Shown here piece by piece: positions 8,300-17,502 of a stretch of DNA of 64,000 nucleotides (positions are counted from its first letter, which is position 1; each line of letters opens with the position of its first letter). This stretch comes from Geomobilibacter sp964432205 (GTDB lineage Bacteria > Desulfobacterota > Desulfuromonadia > Geobacterales > DSM-12255): the NCBI GenBank assembly GCA_964432205.1, contig CAYSMK010000020.1, forward strand, positions 1-64,000, written 5' to 3'. The position numbers were made by a program, and so were the translations under genes. A model generated the notes under the pieces. It saw nothing but the letters and a program-made list of their open reading frames with translations. It was not told where the DNA came from and did not search any database.

Positions 8300-10606
8300 A
8301 TGAGTGATAATTATAAAGTCATCGGCCGCAGCGTGCCCCGCATCGACGGCCCGGAAAAGGTGACCGGGGCCGCCAAGTACACCGGCGACCTGAAGTTTCC
8401 CAACATGCTCTTCGGCAAGATCCTGACGAGCCCTCACGCCCACGCCCGGATCATCTCCATCGATACCTCCGAGGCGCAGAAGCTGCCGGGAGTCAAGGCG
8501 GTCATCACCCACCTGGATGTGCCGTCCATGAAGTACGGGCTCAGCCCGGCCCGCTGGGACGAGAACATCTTCTGCATCGACAAGGTGCGGTTCGTCGGCG
8601 ACAAGGTGGCCGCGGTGGCCTGCCTGGACGAGGAGACCTGCTACAAGGCGCTCAAGCTGATCCGGGTGGAGTACGAAGAGCTGCCGGCGGTGCTCGATTT
8701 CCTCCACGCCATGGACGAGGGGCAGCCGCTGGTCCACGAAGAATACGAACGCAACATCAATACCGAGATCCACCAGGAGTTCGGCGACGTGGAGAAGGTG
8801 CTCAAAGAGGCACACCATGTGCGCACCGACATCTTCGTCGGTCAGCGCTCCTACCAGTCCCCCATCGAGCCGCATTCATCCATCTCCATGTGGGAGGGGG
8901 AGAAGCTCACCATCTACGCCAGCACCCAGTCCCCCCACTACTTCCAGCACTACATCTCCCGGCAGTTCGGCATGCCGATGGGTGATGTGCGGATCATCAA
9001 GCCGTATCTGGGAGGGGGGTTCGGCGGCAAACTCGAACCGACCGGGCTGGAGTTCGCCGGTGCCGTACTGGCCAAGGTCACCAGCCGGCCGGTACGGATG
9101 TTCTACGACCGGGCCGAGATGTTCGCGCATAACCGGGGCCGGCACGCCCAGCACATGGAGATCACCACCGGGGTGGACAAGGACGGCAAGATCCTCGCCG
9201 CCAAGGCCAACTTCATCATGGACGGTGGTGCCTATACCAGCCTGGGAATAGCCAGTGCCTACTACGCCGGCGCAATGTTGCCTTTGACCTACGAGTTCGA
9301 CAACTACAAGTTCGACATGTTCCGGGTCTACACAAACCTCCCCGCCTGTGGCGCCCAGCGCGGTCATGGCGCTCCCCAGCCGAAATATGCCTTTGAGAGC
9401 CACCTGGACAACGTGGCTGCCGACCTGGGGATCGATCCGATGGATATCCGTATCCGCAATGCCCGGCGCCCCGACACCGTCACTCCCAACGATTTCCAGG
9501 TCAACTCCTGTCACATGCGTGAGTGCCTGGAGCGGGCGCGGGAGATCTCCGGGTGGGACGAGAAGAAGAAAAACCTCCCACACGGCAGGGGAATCGGCGT
9601 GGCCACCGGCAGCTTCGTAACCGGTGCCGGCTATCCCATCTACCGCACCGACCTCCCCCACGCGGCCGCGTTCATCAAGGTCCACGAGGATGGCTCGGCA
9701 GCCACCCTCTATACCGGCTCGGTTGACCTGGGCCAGGGATCTGATACGATTCTTTGCCAGATGGCGGCCGAGGCAATGGGGTATCGATATGAGCAGATGA
9801 AGATCGTGGCAGCGGACACCGAGATCACCCCGCTGGACTTCGGCGCTTACGCCAGTCGCCAGACTTACATGTCCGGAGCAGCGGTCAAGCAGGCCGGCGA
9901 GGAGGTCAAAAAACAGCTTCTCGACATGGCCTCCTCCATGCTATCACTACCGGTCGATGACCTGGAATGCGAGGACGGCGTGATCTTCTCCAGATCACGG
10001 GACAACAAGACCCTCACCTTCGAGGAGGTGGCGCGCAAGCATTTCGTCCTCAAGGGACCGCTGCTCGGCAAGGGCTCTTACACCCCACCGAGGCTCGGTG
10101 GGACGTTCAAAGGGGCGGCGGTCGGTACGTCGCCGGCCTACAGCTTCGGCGCCCAGGTGGGCGAGGTGGCGATCGACGAGGAAACCGGTGAAATTTCGGT
10201 GGTCGGTATTTGGGACGTGCACGACTGCGGCAAGGTGATCAACCCGCGCCTGCTGCACGGTCAGGTCCATGGCGCACTGTACATGGGGATGGGGGAATCG
10301 GTCTGGGAGGAGGTCCTCTTCGACGACAAGGGGCGGATCAAGAACGCCGAACTGGCCAACTACCGGGTCCTCACCGCCATGGACATGCCGCCCATCCAGT
10401 CGGAGGTCGTGGACAGCATCGAGCCGACCGGCCCCTGGGGGGTCAAGGAGATCGGCGAAGGATCGACCAACCCGACCCTGGGGATGTTCAGTAACGCCAT
10501 CTTCGATGCCATGGGAGTGCGGGTCAACAGCCTGCCCCTCACCTACGAGAAGGTCTGGCGTGCACTCAAGGAAAAGCGCGAGCGGGAGGCCGCGGAAAAG
10601 GCTTAG
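8300..10606 (+). CDS. Molybdenum hydroxylase, molybdopterin-binding large subunit, set 1
   Basis: 768 residues, close to the 769 known for 4-hydroxybenzoyl-CoA reductase alpha. Domains: xanthine dehydrogenase a/b hammerhead at about 20-125, then two molybdopterin domains. Motifs seen: LGGGFGGK, ACGAQRGHGAPQ (the RGHG form is typical of the 4-hydroxybenzoyl-CoA reductase branch), and GVKEIGEG carrying the catalytic glutamate near the C-terminus. The enzyme hydroxylates (or reductively dehydroxylates) an aromatic or N-heterocyclic carbon. The lack of a 4Fe-4S insertion in its FAD partner argues against a true 4-hydroxybenzoyl-CoA reductase. A terminator follows. Confidence 0.9.
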   Translation: MSDNYKVIGRSVPRIDGPEKVTGAAKYTGDLKFPNMLFGKILTSPHAHARIISIDTSEAQKLPGVKAVITHLDVPSMKYGLSPARWDENIFCIDKVRFVGDKVAAVACLDEETCYKALKLIRVEYEELPAVLDFLHAMDEGQPLVHEEYERNINTEIHQEFGDVEKVLKEAHHVRTDIFVGQRSYQSPIEPHSSISMWEGEKLTIYASTQSPHYFQHYISRQFGMPMGDVRIIKPYLGGGFGGKLEPTGLEFAGAVLAKVTSRPVRMFYDRAEMFAHNRGRHAQHMEITTGVDKDGKILAAKANFIMDGGAYTSLGIASAYYAGAMLPLTYEFDNYKFDMFRVYTNLPACGAQRGHGAPQPKYAFESHLDNVAADLGIDPMDIRIRNARRPDTVTPNDFQVNSCHMRECLERAREISGWDEKKKNLPHGRGIGVATGSFVTGAGYPIYRTDLPHAAAFIKVHEDGSAATLYTGSVDLGQGSDTILCQMAAEAMGYRYEQMKIVAADTEITPLDFGAYASRQTYMSGAAVKQAGEEVKKQLLDMASSMLSLPVDDLECEDGVIFSRSRDNKTLTFEEVARKHFVLKGPLLGKGSYTPPRLGGTFKGAAVGTSPAYSFGAQVGEVAIDEETGEISVVGIWDVHDCGKVINPRLLHGQVHGALYMGMGESVWEEVLFDDKGRIKNAELANYRVLTAMDMPPIQSEVVDSIEPTGPWGVKEIGEGSTNPTLGMFSNAIFDAMGVRVNSLPLTYEKVWRALKEKREREAAEKA

Positions 10607-10611
10607 TCGGT

Positions 10612-10647
10612 AAAAGCCCCGTCCCCGCAAGGTGGTTCGGGGCTTTT
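10612..10647 (+). terminator. Hairpin terminator after the Mo subunit
   Basis: AAAAGCCCCG (10612-10621) pairs perfectly with CGGGGCTTTT (10638-10647), and the stem itself ends in a T-run. It lies six bases after the large-subunit stop. Some read-through into the maturation genes is likely, because no clear promoter is seen before xdhC. Confidence 0.85.
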
Positions 10648-10672
10648 CTACTATAAAAGGAGTATAGAGACC

Positions 10673-11434
10673 ATGTGGGACTGGATCAGCAAACTCGAAG
10701 AGCTGCGGCGCCAGAATCAGCTGGCCGTGCTGGTCACGGTCACCAAGAGTACCGGCTCGACCCCCCGTAAGCACGGGGCCAAGATGATCGTCCTCCCGGA
10801 CGGCACCTTCTTCGGCACGGTCGGCGGCGGGGTACCGGAGTACTATGCCCTGGAGGATGCCCGTAAATGCTTCGACGAAATGCAGGGCGCCAGTTCAAAG
10901 GTGCCGTTGCAGCAGCGAGGGGAGTTCCCGGCCTGCGGCGGGACCATGGAGTTCTATATGGAGCTGATCAACGACAACCCCTGCCTCTATCTCTTCGGCG
11001 CCGGGCATATCGGCCAGGCCCTCTGCCAGGTCCTGGACGGGACCCCCTTCCGCATCCATCTGATCGACGAGCGTGATGAATGGATCAACGGTACGGCCAT
11101 TCCGGGCAACGTTATCCGCCACCAGTCCCACTGGACAGATTTCATCAACAACGCCACCTGGTGCGACAAGCGGACCTTTGTCACCATCCTCACCTACAAC
11201 GGCTCCGTCGACCAGCAGGTGCTGGAGGAGGTCCTGCCCCACCCGGCACGATTTGTCGGCATGATCGGCAGCAAGTCCAAGTGGGCCGGGGTCCGGAACA
11301 ACCTGGACGGGAAAGGGCTGGATCTCTCCAGGGTGCGCTGCCCGGTCGGCCACGACAATGGCGGCAAGTCCCCGCAAGAGATCGCCATCAGCATCGCCAG
11401 CCAGCTCCTTGCCACCTACAACGGGCGCGAGTGA
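10673..11434 (+). CDS. xdhC: XdhC/CoxI-family molybdenum hydroxylase maturation factor
   Basis: 253 residues. The N-terminal XdhC part has TGSTPRKHGAKM and TVGGGVPEYYAL, then ACGGTMEFYME. The C-terminal Rossmann part has LFGAGHIGQAL. XdhC binds Mo-bearing cofactor, helps convert it to the sulfurated form and inserts it into xanthine dehydrogenase-type enzymes. It follows the three structural genes, as is usual. The next gene starts four bases after its stop, so the two maturation genes are translated together. Confidence 0.9.
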   Translation: MWDWISKLEELRRQNQLAVLVTVTKSTGSTPRKHGAKMIVLPDGTFFGTVGGGVPEYYALEDARKCFDEMQGASSKVPLQQRGEFPACGGTMEFYMELINDNPCLYLFGAGHIGQALCQVLDGTPFRIHLIDERDEWINGTAIPGNVIRHQSHWTDFINNATWCDKRTFVTILTYNGSVDQQVLEEVLPHPARFVGMIGSKSKWAGVRNNLDGKGLDLSRVRCPVGHDNGGKSPQEIAISIASQLLATYNGRE

Positions 11435-11438
11435 CGGA

Positions 11439-12245
11439 ATGAAAGCTTTGAAGGATCGCGTCATCATCATCAAGGGAGCCGGAGAGATGGCCACCGGCGT
11501 GGCCTGCCGGCTCTTTCGCGCCAACTTCCGGCGCATCCTCATGCTGGAAACCCCTTCCCCCCTGGCCGTCAGGAGACGCGTCTCATTCTGCGAGGCGGTG
11601 CACGAACAGACCGTGTCCGTGGAGGGGATCGAAGCGGTCTTGGTTGGTGACGAGACAGAGCTACAGCGGGCATGGGCAGCGGGAAGGATCGCCGTAACGG
11701 TGGACCCGAAGGGGGAAAGCATCGGCCGCTACCGGCCGGACCTGCTCATCGATGCCACCCTGGCCAAGCGCAACCTGGGGATCACCAAAGCCGATGCCCC
11801 GCTGGTCGTGGCGCTCGGCCCCGGCTTTATTGCCGGGAAGGACTGTCATGTGGTGATCGAGACCAACCGGGGCCATGATCTCGGCCGGCTGATCAGCGAC
11901 GGCACGGCCGAGCCAAATACCGGCATCCCGGGCGACATCGCCGGCTACACGAAGGAGCGGGTCCTGCGCGCGCCGGCGGACGGCCTCTTCACCACCGGGA
12001 AAGAGATCGGCGACCCGGTCCGCAAGGGCGAGGTCATCGGCCGGGTCGGCACGGCCGAGGCAACCGCGCAGATCGACGGCGTCCTGCGCGGGCTGATCAG
12101 GCCCGGCTCCGCAGTCTCAAAAGGGCTCAAAATCGGGGATGTGGACCCGCGCGGCATCGCCGGGTACTGCGACACGATTTCGGAAAAGGCCAGGTCCCTG
12201 GGCGGGGCCGTGCTGGAGGCAATACTGGCGGAGTTCAACGTCTGA
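11439..12245 (+). CDS. yqeB: EF2563/YqeB-family selenium-dependent molybdenum hydroxylase accessory protein
   Basis: 268 residues. It starts with the family pattern IIKGAGEMATGVACRLFRA and ends in a small beta-barrel-like part (RAPADGLFTTGKEIGDPVRK). This family travels with molybdenum hydroxylases that carry labile selenium on the cofactor (nicotinate, purine and xanthine hydroxylases of clostridia). Its presence hints that at least one of the two hydroxylases here has a selenido-Mo site. No SelD or YqeC is seen in the window. The start at 11439 follows GTGACGGA; the upstream extension overlaps xdhC. Confidence 0.82.
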   Translation: MKALKDRVIIIKGAGEMATGVACRLFRANFRRILMLETPSPLAVRRRVSFCEAVHEQTVSVEGIEAVLVGDETELQRAWAAGRIAVTVDPKGESIGRYRPDLLIDATLAKRNLGITKADAPLVVALGPGFIAGKDCHVVIETNRGHDLGRLISDGTAEPNTGIPGDIAGYTKERVLRAPADGLFTTGKEIGDPVRKGEVIGRVGTAEATAQIDGVLRGLIRPGSAVSKGLKIGDVDPRGIAGYCDTISEKARSLGGAVLEAILAEFNV

Positions 12246-12290
12246 ACCAATTACGTTAGGAGTCCCCGTTCGCTCAAATTCCCCCGACAA

Positions 12291-12740
12291 CTATTTCAAT
12301 TCATTCCATTTGTAATCAATGAGCTCAAGAAGGACGCCATTCGTTTTCTTGGGATGAATGAAGGCAAACTCGCAGTCACGGAATGGCCGGGCCTTACCGG
12401 TTTCATCGCATGCTACCGGCTCTGGATTGGGGATAAAGGGATACCCCTTCCCTTCGAGCTCTCTGATGGATTCCCTGGTATTCCCCACATTCAGGCCGAT
12501 GAGCATGATCCCCTCACCGTTCTTTTCGATCCATTTGGCCACCGGTCCGTCGGGCGTGGTAGACTCCATGAGCTCAAAGCCAACGCCATCAAGCCAGTAA
12601 CGGGCAACACGGATCTTCTCTGGCTCGTCGATATACGGGTCGTCCGGGCAGGCTTTGCCCAGTATCGGTTCCCATACCTTGCGGGCAGCATCAAGGTCCT
12701 TCACCGCGATACAGAAGTGGTCAATCTTTTTGACGTTCAC
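12291..12740 (-). CDS. VOC-superfamily epimerase-like protein, copy 1 (methylmalonyl-CoA epimerase type)
   Basis: 149 residues, a vicinal-oxygen-chelate fold of two beta-alpha-beta-beta-beta modules. Metal-ligand candidates are the His in IDHFCIAV (residue 8) and the Glu in VLLELID near the end, as in methylmalonyl-CoA epimerase. GTG start with AAAGGAA upstream. It is the last gene of the long operon that also holds a B12-dependent acyl-CoA mutase, so epimerisation of a mutase substrate or product is the best guess. A second copy at 49649-50101 differs at only about six residues. The DNA of the two differs at many third codon positions. Confidence 0.8.
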   Translation of the reverse strand: MNVKKIDHFCIAVKDLDAARKVWEPILGKACPDDPYIDEPEKIRVARYWLDGVGFELMESTTPDGPVAKWIEKNGEGIMLIGLNVGNTRESIRELEGKGYPFIPNPEPVACDETGKARPFRDCEFAFIHPKKTNGVLLELIDYKWNELK

Positions 12741-12854
12741 TATTCAGTTCCTTTCTAATCAACTATTACCAAGTCTGCTTCGATCAGCGCATCGCAGTTC
12801 ATTGAACTTGCCAATCCGGTAACACATGGCAGGGAACATCCTTCCTTGCCAACA

Positions 12855-12887
12855 TCTGCAGGGCTACTGTCCAGGCAGCCCTGCAGA
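12855..12887 (-). other. Strong hairpin between the Mo subunit and VOC genes
   Basis: TCTGCAGGGCT and AGCCCTGCAGA form a perfect 11-bp stem with an 11-base loop, starting 10 bases downstream of the Mo-subunit stop on the - strand. No T-run follows, so it is more likely a partial terminator or an mRNA-stabilising element that changes expression of the VOC gene. The rest of the 156-base gap shows nothing else. Confidence 0.6.
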
Positions 12888-12896
12888 ATCATGCTG

Positions 12897-15248
12897 TTAC
12901 GAATTCTTTTCGCTGAGTGCCTTGATAATTTTCTCAGGAGTAATTGGTGCCTCGGTGAACATGATGCCGAGCGCATTGGAGATGGCATTGGCAGTGGCTC
13001 CCACGGGATTGACCGGTCCGGCTTCGCCAACGCTCTTCAGTCCGTACGGAGCGACCGGATCTGGATTTTCCACGAGGATTGTCGTGATCTTCGGCATGTC
13101 GAGAGGGCCGAACAGCTTGTAGTCAAAGAAGCTGTTGTTAAGAATGAGCCCCTCTTCGTTGTAGTGCATATCCTCGGTCAGCGTCATGCCCAGCGCCTGT
13201 TGGGCGCCACCTACAAGTTGTCCTGAAACGATGGACGGATTTATGGCCCGCCCGATATCGTGAGCAATCACTATTTCCACTACCCTGACCTGACCGGTTT
13301 CCAGGTCAACCTCCACTTCGGAGAAACAGGCCCCGAAGGGGGGCGAGTTGTGGCTGGGGAAATGGCTGGCATACCCCTGGATCTGCCCAGGGACTCCGTT
13401 CGCCTCCCCGTTTTGCGGATTGACGAAATGGTAGACTCCGACACTGCAAATATCCTTGACGCTTATGGCCATGGCGCTCTGATTCCCCTTGGGAACCACA
13501 TGCCTATTCTTTATCTCCAACTCGTCAGCCGGAATGCCGAGCCGGACCGAGGCACGCTCGATGATCTGGCGGTTGACGTCCTGACAGGCCTTTATGACTG
13601 CCCCTCCGCCCACGTAGGCCGTACGGCTGGCGTGGGAACCGATGTCGAAGCCGGCCGCATCCATATTGTTGTGAAGGTGGACCTCTTCCATCGGTATGCC
13701 GAGAGTTTCGGCAGCGATCTGGGTGAGAGCAGTGTGCGCGCCGGTTCCTAAATCGGAACAGGCAAGGGTAACGACAGCCGAGCCATCTTCGTTCATCTTT
13801 ACCGTGCAGGTGGTATGCTCAAGGAGCATCGGCATACCGCCGCTGGTGTGGTTCATGACCGAAACGCCGATGCCACGGCGCTTGCTCCCGGTCTGGTTGG
13901 CGTATCTGGTCCGCTTTTCCTTCCAGCCGATGGCAGCGGCGCCCTGATCGAGGCACTCATCCAGGGCACAGGAAGAGTAGGGGAAACCGATACACCAGCC
14001 ATCATCGCCGGCCCGCTTGTGCCATCGCTTGCGCCACTCTACCGGGTCGATACCGAGCTTTTCGCAGGCTCGGTCAACGACCTGCTCCAGCACGAAGTTG
14101 GTCTGCGGGTTGCCGTAGCCGCGGAAGGCGCCACTGGGAGACTGATTCGTATAGTAACAGTCCCCCTTGTAGCGTACGGCATTATACTTGTACATCCCGG
14201 CCAGCCATGCTCCAGTGGTGAATTGAATACCGTTCGTAAGGGTGGAATATCCGCCCACATCGGCTGTGAAATGGGCATCGGCCGCCACAGGGGTTCCGTC
14301 TTTGAGGAAGCCCATCTTCAACCAGTATTTTCCGGGGTGCCGGCTGTCGGATGTGACCCAGTCCTCTTCCCGGGCCGACTGGACCTTGACGGGGCGTCCG
14401 GGTACGGCAAGGGCCATAGCGCAGGTCTCCGGCTCGAAAACCAACCCCAGCCGGCCGCCAAAGGCACCGCCAATCGTCGTCGAAACCAGGTTGACCCGCG
14501 ACATGGGGAACTCGAAGAGGCGGGCCAGTTTGTTCTGAACAAGCTTGGGCATCTGGGTCGAGGTCCAGCAGTTCAAGCGCCCCCGCTGGTCGTACAGCGC
14601 CACATAGGCATGCGGTTCAAGCTGGCACTGCTTGACCTTGGGAACATAGAAGATTTCCTCGATGACCAGGTCTGCTTTCGCCATTTCCGCGTCCACGTCC
14701 CCCCAACCAAGGGTATTCCCAGGGAACAGCTGTTCCGGGAGCTGAAAGGCCATGTTGCCCGGTTTTCTCTCGTCGAACTGGAAGGCATCCGGTTTGGCCG
14801 AATCTTTAGCACGCATATAGACCGGAAGCGGTTCATACGTGACAATAACTTTTGCCGCCGCCGCCTCGGCGATTGCTTCGCTCTCCGCGATAATCCCGCA
14901 GATGGCGTCGCCCTGATGCCGAACATACTCAGTAAATATCCGCTGATCCTCAATGTCCCCGATAACAGGCCCCATATCCGGCGGCACCATAAGGTCAAGC
15001 ACGCCGCAGCTGTAACTATTTTGAGTCACATCTTTCGCGCCGAGCACTTTGACGACACCGGGGACCTTCGCCGCCTCAGACAGGTCGAGATGGGTCACCC
15101 TGGCATGAGCATGTTCCCAGCACCTCACAATCTTCCCAAAGAGCATTCCCGGAAGCTGTAGGTCAGCGGCGTAAATGGCCTGGCCCGTCACCTTTTCCAT
15201 GGCGTCAATCTTGGGGACGCTTTTGCCGACATAGGTCATTTCGCTCAT
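12897..15248 (-). CDS. Molybdenum hydroxylase, molybdopterin-binding large subunit, set 2
   Basis: 783 residues: hammerhead domain at about 20-130, then two molybdopterin domains. Motifs: IGGAFGGRLG, GAFRGYGNPQ, and GLKSVGEAG with the catalytic glutamate. The GAFRGYG form is nearer the xanthine/nicotinate/aldehyde branch than the RGHG form of set 1, so the two enzymes are not duplicates. Its position at the end of a ring-opening and beta-oxidation operon makes it the candidate for hydroxylating the N-heterocycle, for example C2 of an indole. ATG at 15248 overlaps the stop of the 2Fe-2S gene (ATGA), which decides the start. Confidence 0.9.
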   Translation of the reverse strand: MSEMTYVGKSVPKIDAMEKVTGQAIYAADLQLPGMLFGKIVRCWEHAHARVTHLDLSEAAKVPGVVKVLGAKDVTQNSYSCGVLDLMVPPDMGPVIGDIEDQRIFTEYVRHQGDAICGIIAESEAIAEAAAAKVIVTYEPLPVYMRAKDSAKPDAFQFDERKPGNMAFQLPEQLFPGNTLGWGDVDAEMAKADLVIEEIFYVPKVKQCQLEPHAYVALYDQRGRLNCWTSTQMPKLVQNKLARLFEFPMSRVNLVSTTIGGAFGGRLGLVFEPETCAMALAVPGRPVKVQSAREEDWVTSDSRHPGKYWLKMGFLKDGTPVAADAHFTADVGGYSTLTNGIQFTTGAWLAGMYKYNAVRYKGDCYYTNQSPSGAFRGYGNPQTNFVLEQVVDRACEKLGIDPVEWRKRWHKRAGDDGWCIGFPYSSCALDECLDQGAAAIGWKEKRTRYANQTGSKRRGIGVSVMNHTSGGMPMLLEHTTCTVKMNEDGSAVVTLACSDLGTGAHTALTQIAAETLGIPMEEVHLHNNMDAAGFDIGSHASRTAYVGGGAVIKACQDVNRQIIERASVRLGIPADELEIKNRHVVPKGNQSAMAISVKDICSVGVYHFVNPQNGEANGVPGQIQGYASHFPSHNSPPFGACFSEVEVDLETGQVRVVEIVIAHDIGRAINPSIVSGQLVGGAQQALGMTLTEDMHYNEEGLILNNSFFDYKLFGPLDMPKITTILVENPDPVAPYGLKSVGEAGPVNPVGATANAISNALGIMFTEAPITPEKIIKALSEKNS

Positions 15249-15757
15249 TTGCACGAACCTCCTGCACATTGGATTTCGTCTGAATCGTTCAGCATCTGGC
15301 TAGCGAGTTGGACGGCACGCACAATGTTTTCATACCCTGTGCACCTGCAGATGTTCCCTTCCAGCCCCCTGCGAATTTCTTCCTCAGAAGGGGTTGGATT
15401 GTTCGCCAGAATGCCGGCTGTTTTCATGACCATGCCGGGCGTACAGAAACCGCACTGGATTGCCCCGGCATCGATGAAGGCCTGCTGGATCGGATGCAGC
15501 TGGCCATTCTTGGTCATTCCGCCAACGGTGATGATGTGCTTTCCTTCCATCTCCACAGCCAGGGTCAGACAGGAGTTGATATTGTCCTTGCCGTTCACGA
15601 GGACCGTGCAACCTCCACACTCCCCTGACCCGCATCCGTACTTTACATCAGTCAGCTTAAGGTCATCCCGCAACGCCTGCAAGAGTGTCCGGTTGTGAGG
15701 AACGTCGATTCGGTAGTCCTTGCCATTGACGCAGAGCGTAATCAATCGGGTTTTCAT
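15245..15757 (-). CDS. Molybdenum hydroxylase, 2Fe-2S small subunit, set 2
   Basis: 170 residues. Ligand motifs CGSGECGGCTV, NSCL, CGFCTPGM and CRCTGY are all present. The start at 15757 is chosen because AAAGGAG lies seven bases upstream; longer in-frame starts sit on top of that site. It ends in a small Cys-rich tail (CAGGSCK), which is unusual for the family. The stop overlaps the large-subunit start by four bases, so the two are translationally coupled. The 122-base gap upstream holds only a weak hairpin. Confidence 0.9.
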   Translation of the reverse strand: MKTRLITLCVNGKDYRIDVPHNRTLLQALRDDLKLTDVKYGCGSGECGGCTVLVNGKDNINSCLTLAVEMEGKHIITVGGMTKNGQLHPIQQAFIDAGAIQCGFCTPGMVMKTAGILANNPTPSEEEIRRGLEGNICRCTGYENIVRAVQLASQMLNDSDEIQCAGGSCK

Positions 15758-15879
15758 CGTCATCTCCTTTGTAATCACGCCGTGGGACTAATCCGACTAC
15801 GTAACCCACGTTCGTAAGGTGCGAGTCTTTTTTTGCACCGGCAGACACATTGTGCGTAGTTTCACTCGCGCCGAAATCC

Positions 15880-16521
15880 TCAAGTCGCGGCAGCAAAGCC
15901 CTTCAGTCGTTCCCCAAGCGTCCGACCTAGCGCGCGCGCTTCCTCCAGCTTCCCGGGTTGTTTGGCTAGACCAGGCAGGATCTCGGGGGTAATCCTTGTT
16001 CCAGGCCCGAAAAACATATGAACGACCCCAACCTTGCACGTTTCCCCATAGCCGCAAGTAAAACAATTTGCGGCCCCTTGAGCTGATATCTCTCCAACGC
16101 ACTCGATCTGGCTGTACTGAAAGAACGTCTTAATGTTCCCCACGACACAGTCACCGGAGCTGCCCCCGATCCCCACTGCAACGCCCAGTTTACCGGCTAC
16201 GGCTTTCCCTTCCTGATGCCGGAACTGGTAGAACCGCTCAAGAAAACAGTGCGACAGACCGTTAAGCATCGAATAATAATTCGCCCCCCCGATCACGTAG
16301 GCGTCAGCGTCCACGATTTTGTGGCGCAGTTGCTCCATGTCGTCATTCACCTTGCACACGTTGTCCTTAACGCACCCGAGACAAGCAATACATGGACCGA
16401 TCCTCTTTCCTGCCAGCGAGAGGAATTCCGTCTCAACTCCGACAGCGCCCAAGATTTCCTGGACCAACCGATCCGTGCTTTGGTCCTTGCGGGGACTCCC
16501 TGAAACACCAAGTACCTTCAT
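15880..16521 (-). CDS. Iron-sulfur flavoprotein (NADPH-dependent FMN reductase-like fold)
   Basis: 213 residues, flavodoxin-like. The FMN phosphate loop is GVSGSPRKDQS (residues 5-15). A compact cysteine motif CIACLGCVKDNVC (about 44-56) is the [4Fe-4S] signature of the archaeal/bacterial iron-sulfur flavoprotein (Isf) family. A second Cys pair sits in CFTCGYGETC. Isf proteins pass electrons between ferredoxin and other carriers. It is placed between the FAD and 2Fe-2S genes of the hydroxylase and is probably co-transcribed, so it may be the electron acceptor of this enzyme. GGAGGAAAG ribosome site before the ATG. Confidence 0.82.
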   Translation of the reverse strand: MKVLGVSGSPRKDQSTDRLVQEILGAVGVETEFLSLAGKRIGPCIACLGCVKDNVCKVNDDMEQLRHKIVDADAYVIGGANYYSMLNGLSHCFLERFYQFRHQEGKAVAGKLGVAVGIGGSSGDCVVGNIKTFFQYSQIECVGEISAQGAANCFTCGYGETCKVGVVHMFFGPGTRITPEILPGLAKQPGKLEEARALGRTLGERLKGFAAAT

Positions 16522-16578
16522 CTTTCCTCCTTTGTGTCTACTTCTGCCGGGGCTGAAACCGCGGAAATCATTAAATCT

Positions 16579-17451
16579 TTAATTGACAGATACCGCTTGT
16601 TCGATCACCCGCCTGAGGATAACCCCGGATACTTCCACCCGGTATGCCGCCGTCGAACGCTGGTCGTCGATAGGGGCAATCTCACCTTTCACCGACGTGG
16701 CCAGCTGTTTCAAAAGTTCGCCGCTGATAGGATTGCCCACCAGCAGCCTCTCAACTCCTTTGAGGCGCACGGTAGTAGGCCCCACGCATCCCATTGCGAT
16801 GCGTGCCCGCTGACAGATGCCCTGGCTCATTTCCAGACGTACTGCCGCGTTGAGCTTGGCGAGATCCTGCCTGACTCGAGTCAAGCGTTGAAAGGAGGAG
16901 CACGTTGTTGAAGTCGTTTCAGGTATCCGAATCTCTATCGCCAGTTCATTATCCTCTCTGGCTGTAACGTCATACGAAATCCAGAAGTCGTCAATATCGA
17001 CTATCCTCTGTCCTGCCCGGCTTTGCAGAACCACCTGGCCACCAAGCGCCAGTACCGCGCATGAACAGTCGGCCGACGGGGAAGCGCGAAGAATGTTTCC
17101 CATAACAGTCGCCATGAAACGGATCTGCGGATTACCGAATCCATAAGCCGCTTCGTACAGAGCCGGAAACCTGGCGGCAACAACCGGGTTTTCAATAAGA
17201 TCGCATATTTTAGCTTTGGCACCTATTCGAAGTCCTTCTCCAGGGATGTCGTTGATGTAATCGAGATCTTTGAGAGAGGAAAGGCTGAGAACATAGGGTG
17301 TCAACTGGTTCAATTTCCTCGCGTGGTTCCAAAGTGCGGTGCCACCGTTCAGAATCGATATCTGGCTCTGATGATGCGCAAGCATATCGACTGCTTCAGA
17401 AATGCTCTGGGGCGTTAGAAGTTCAAACGGAGGTAATAATCGGCTGGACAT
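16579..17451 (-). CDS. Molybdenum hydroxylase, FAD-binding medium subunit, set 2
   Basis: 290 residues. The FAD motif is LNGGTALW near residue 35, and the second is the variant ATVMGNILRASPSADCSC (normally TxGGN). The Met in place of the first Gly and the following Cys pair are departures from set 1. It should take electrons from the 2Fe-2S centres; the altered flavin loop and the neighbouring Isf may mean the acceptor is not NAD+. First of the hydroxylase genes in this direction, 51 bases after the hydroxyacyl-CoA dehydrogenase fusion. GGAGGATTC before the ATG. Confidence 0.87.
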   Translation of the reverse strand: MSSRLLPPFELLTPQSISEAVDMLAHHQSQISILNGGTALWNHARKLNQLTPYVLSLSSLKDLDYINDIPGEGLRIGAKAKICDLIENPVVAARFPALYEAAYGFGNPQIRFMATVMGNILRASPSADCSCAVLALGGQVVLQSRAGQRIVDIDDFWISYDVTAREDNELAIEIRIPETTSTTCSSFQRLTRVRQDLAKLNAAVRLEMSQGICQRARIAMGCVGPTTVRLKGVERLLVGNPISGELLKQLATSVKGEIAPIDDQRSTAAYRVEVSGVILRRVIEQAVSVN

Positions 17452-17502
17452 GAATCCTCCTTTTCATTACGTGGGATATGGGCCGCCTATTCGGTAATGC
17501 AG

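Noticed and set aside
6879..10606. True 4-hydroxybenzoyl-CoA reductase
   Set aside because: The large subunit resembles that branch, but the FAD subunit lacks the 4Fe-4S insertion that defines the enzyme.
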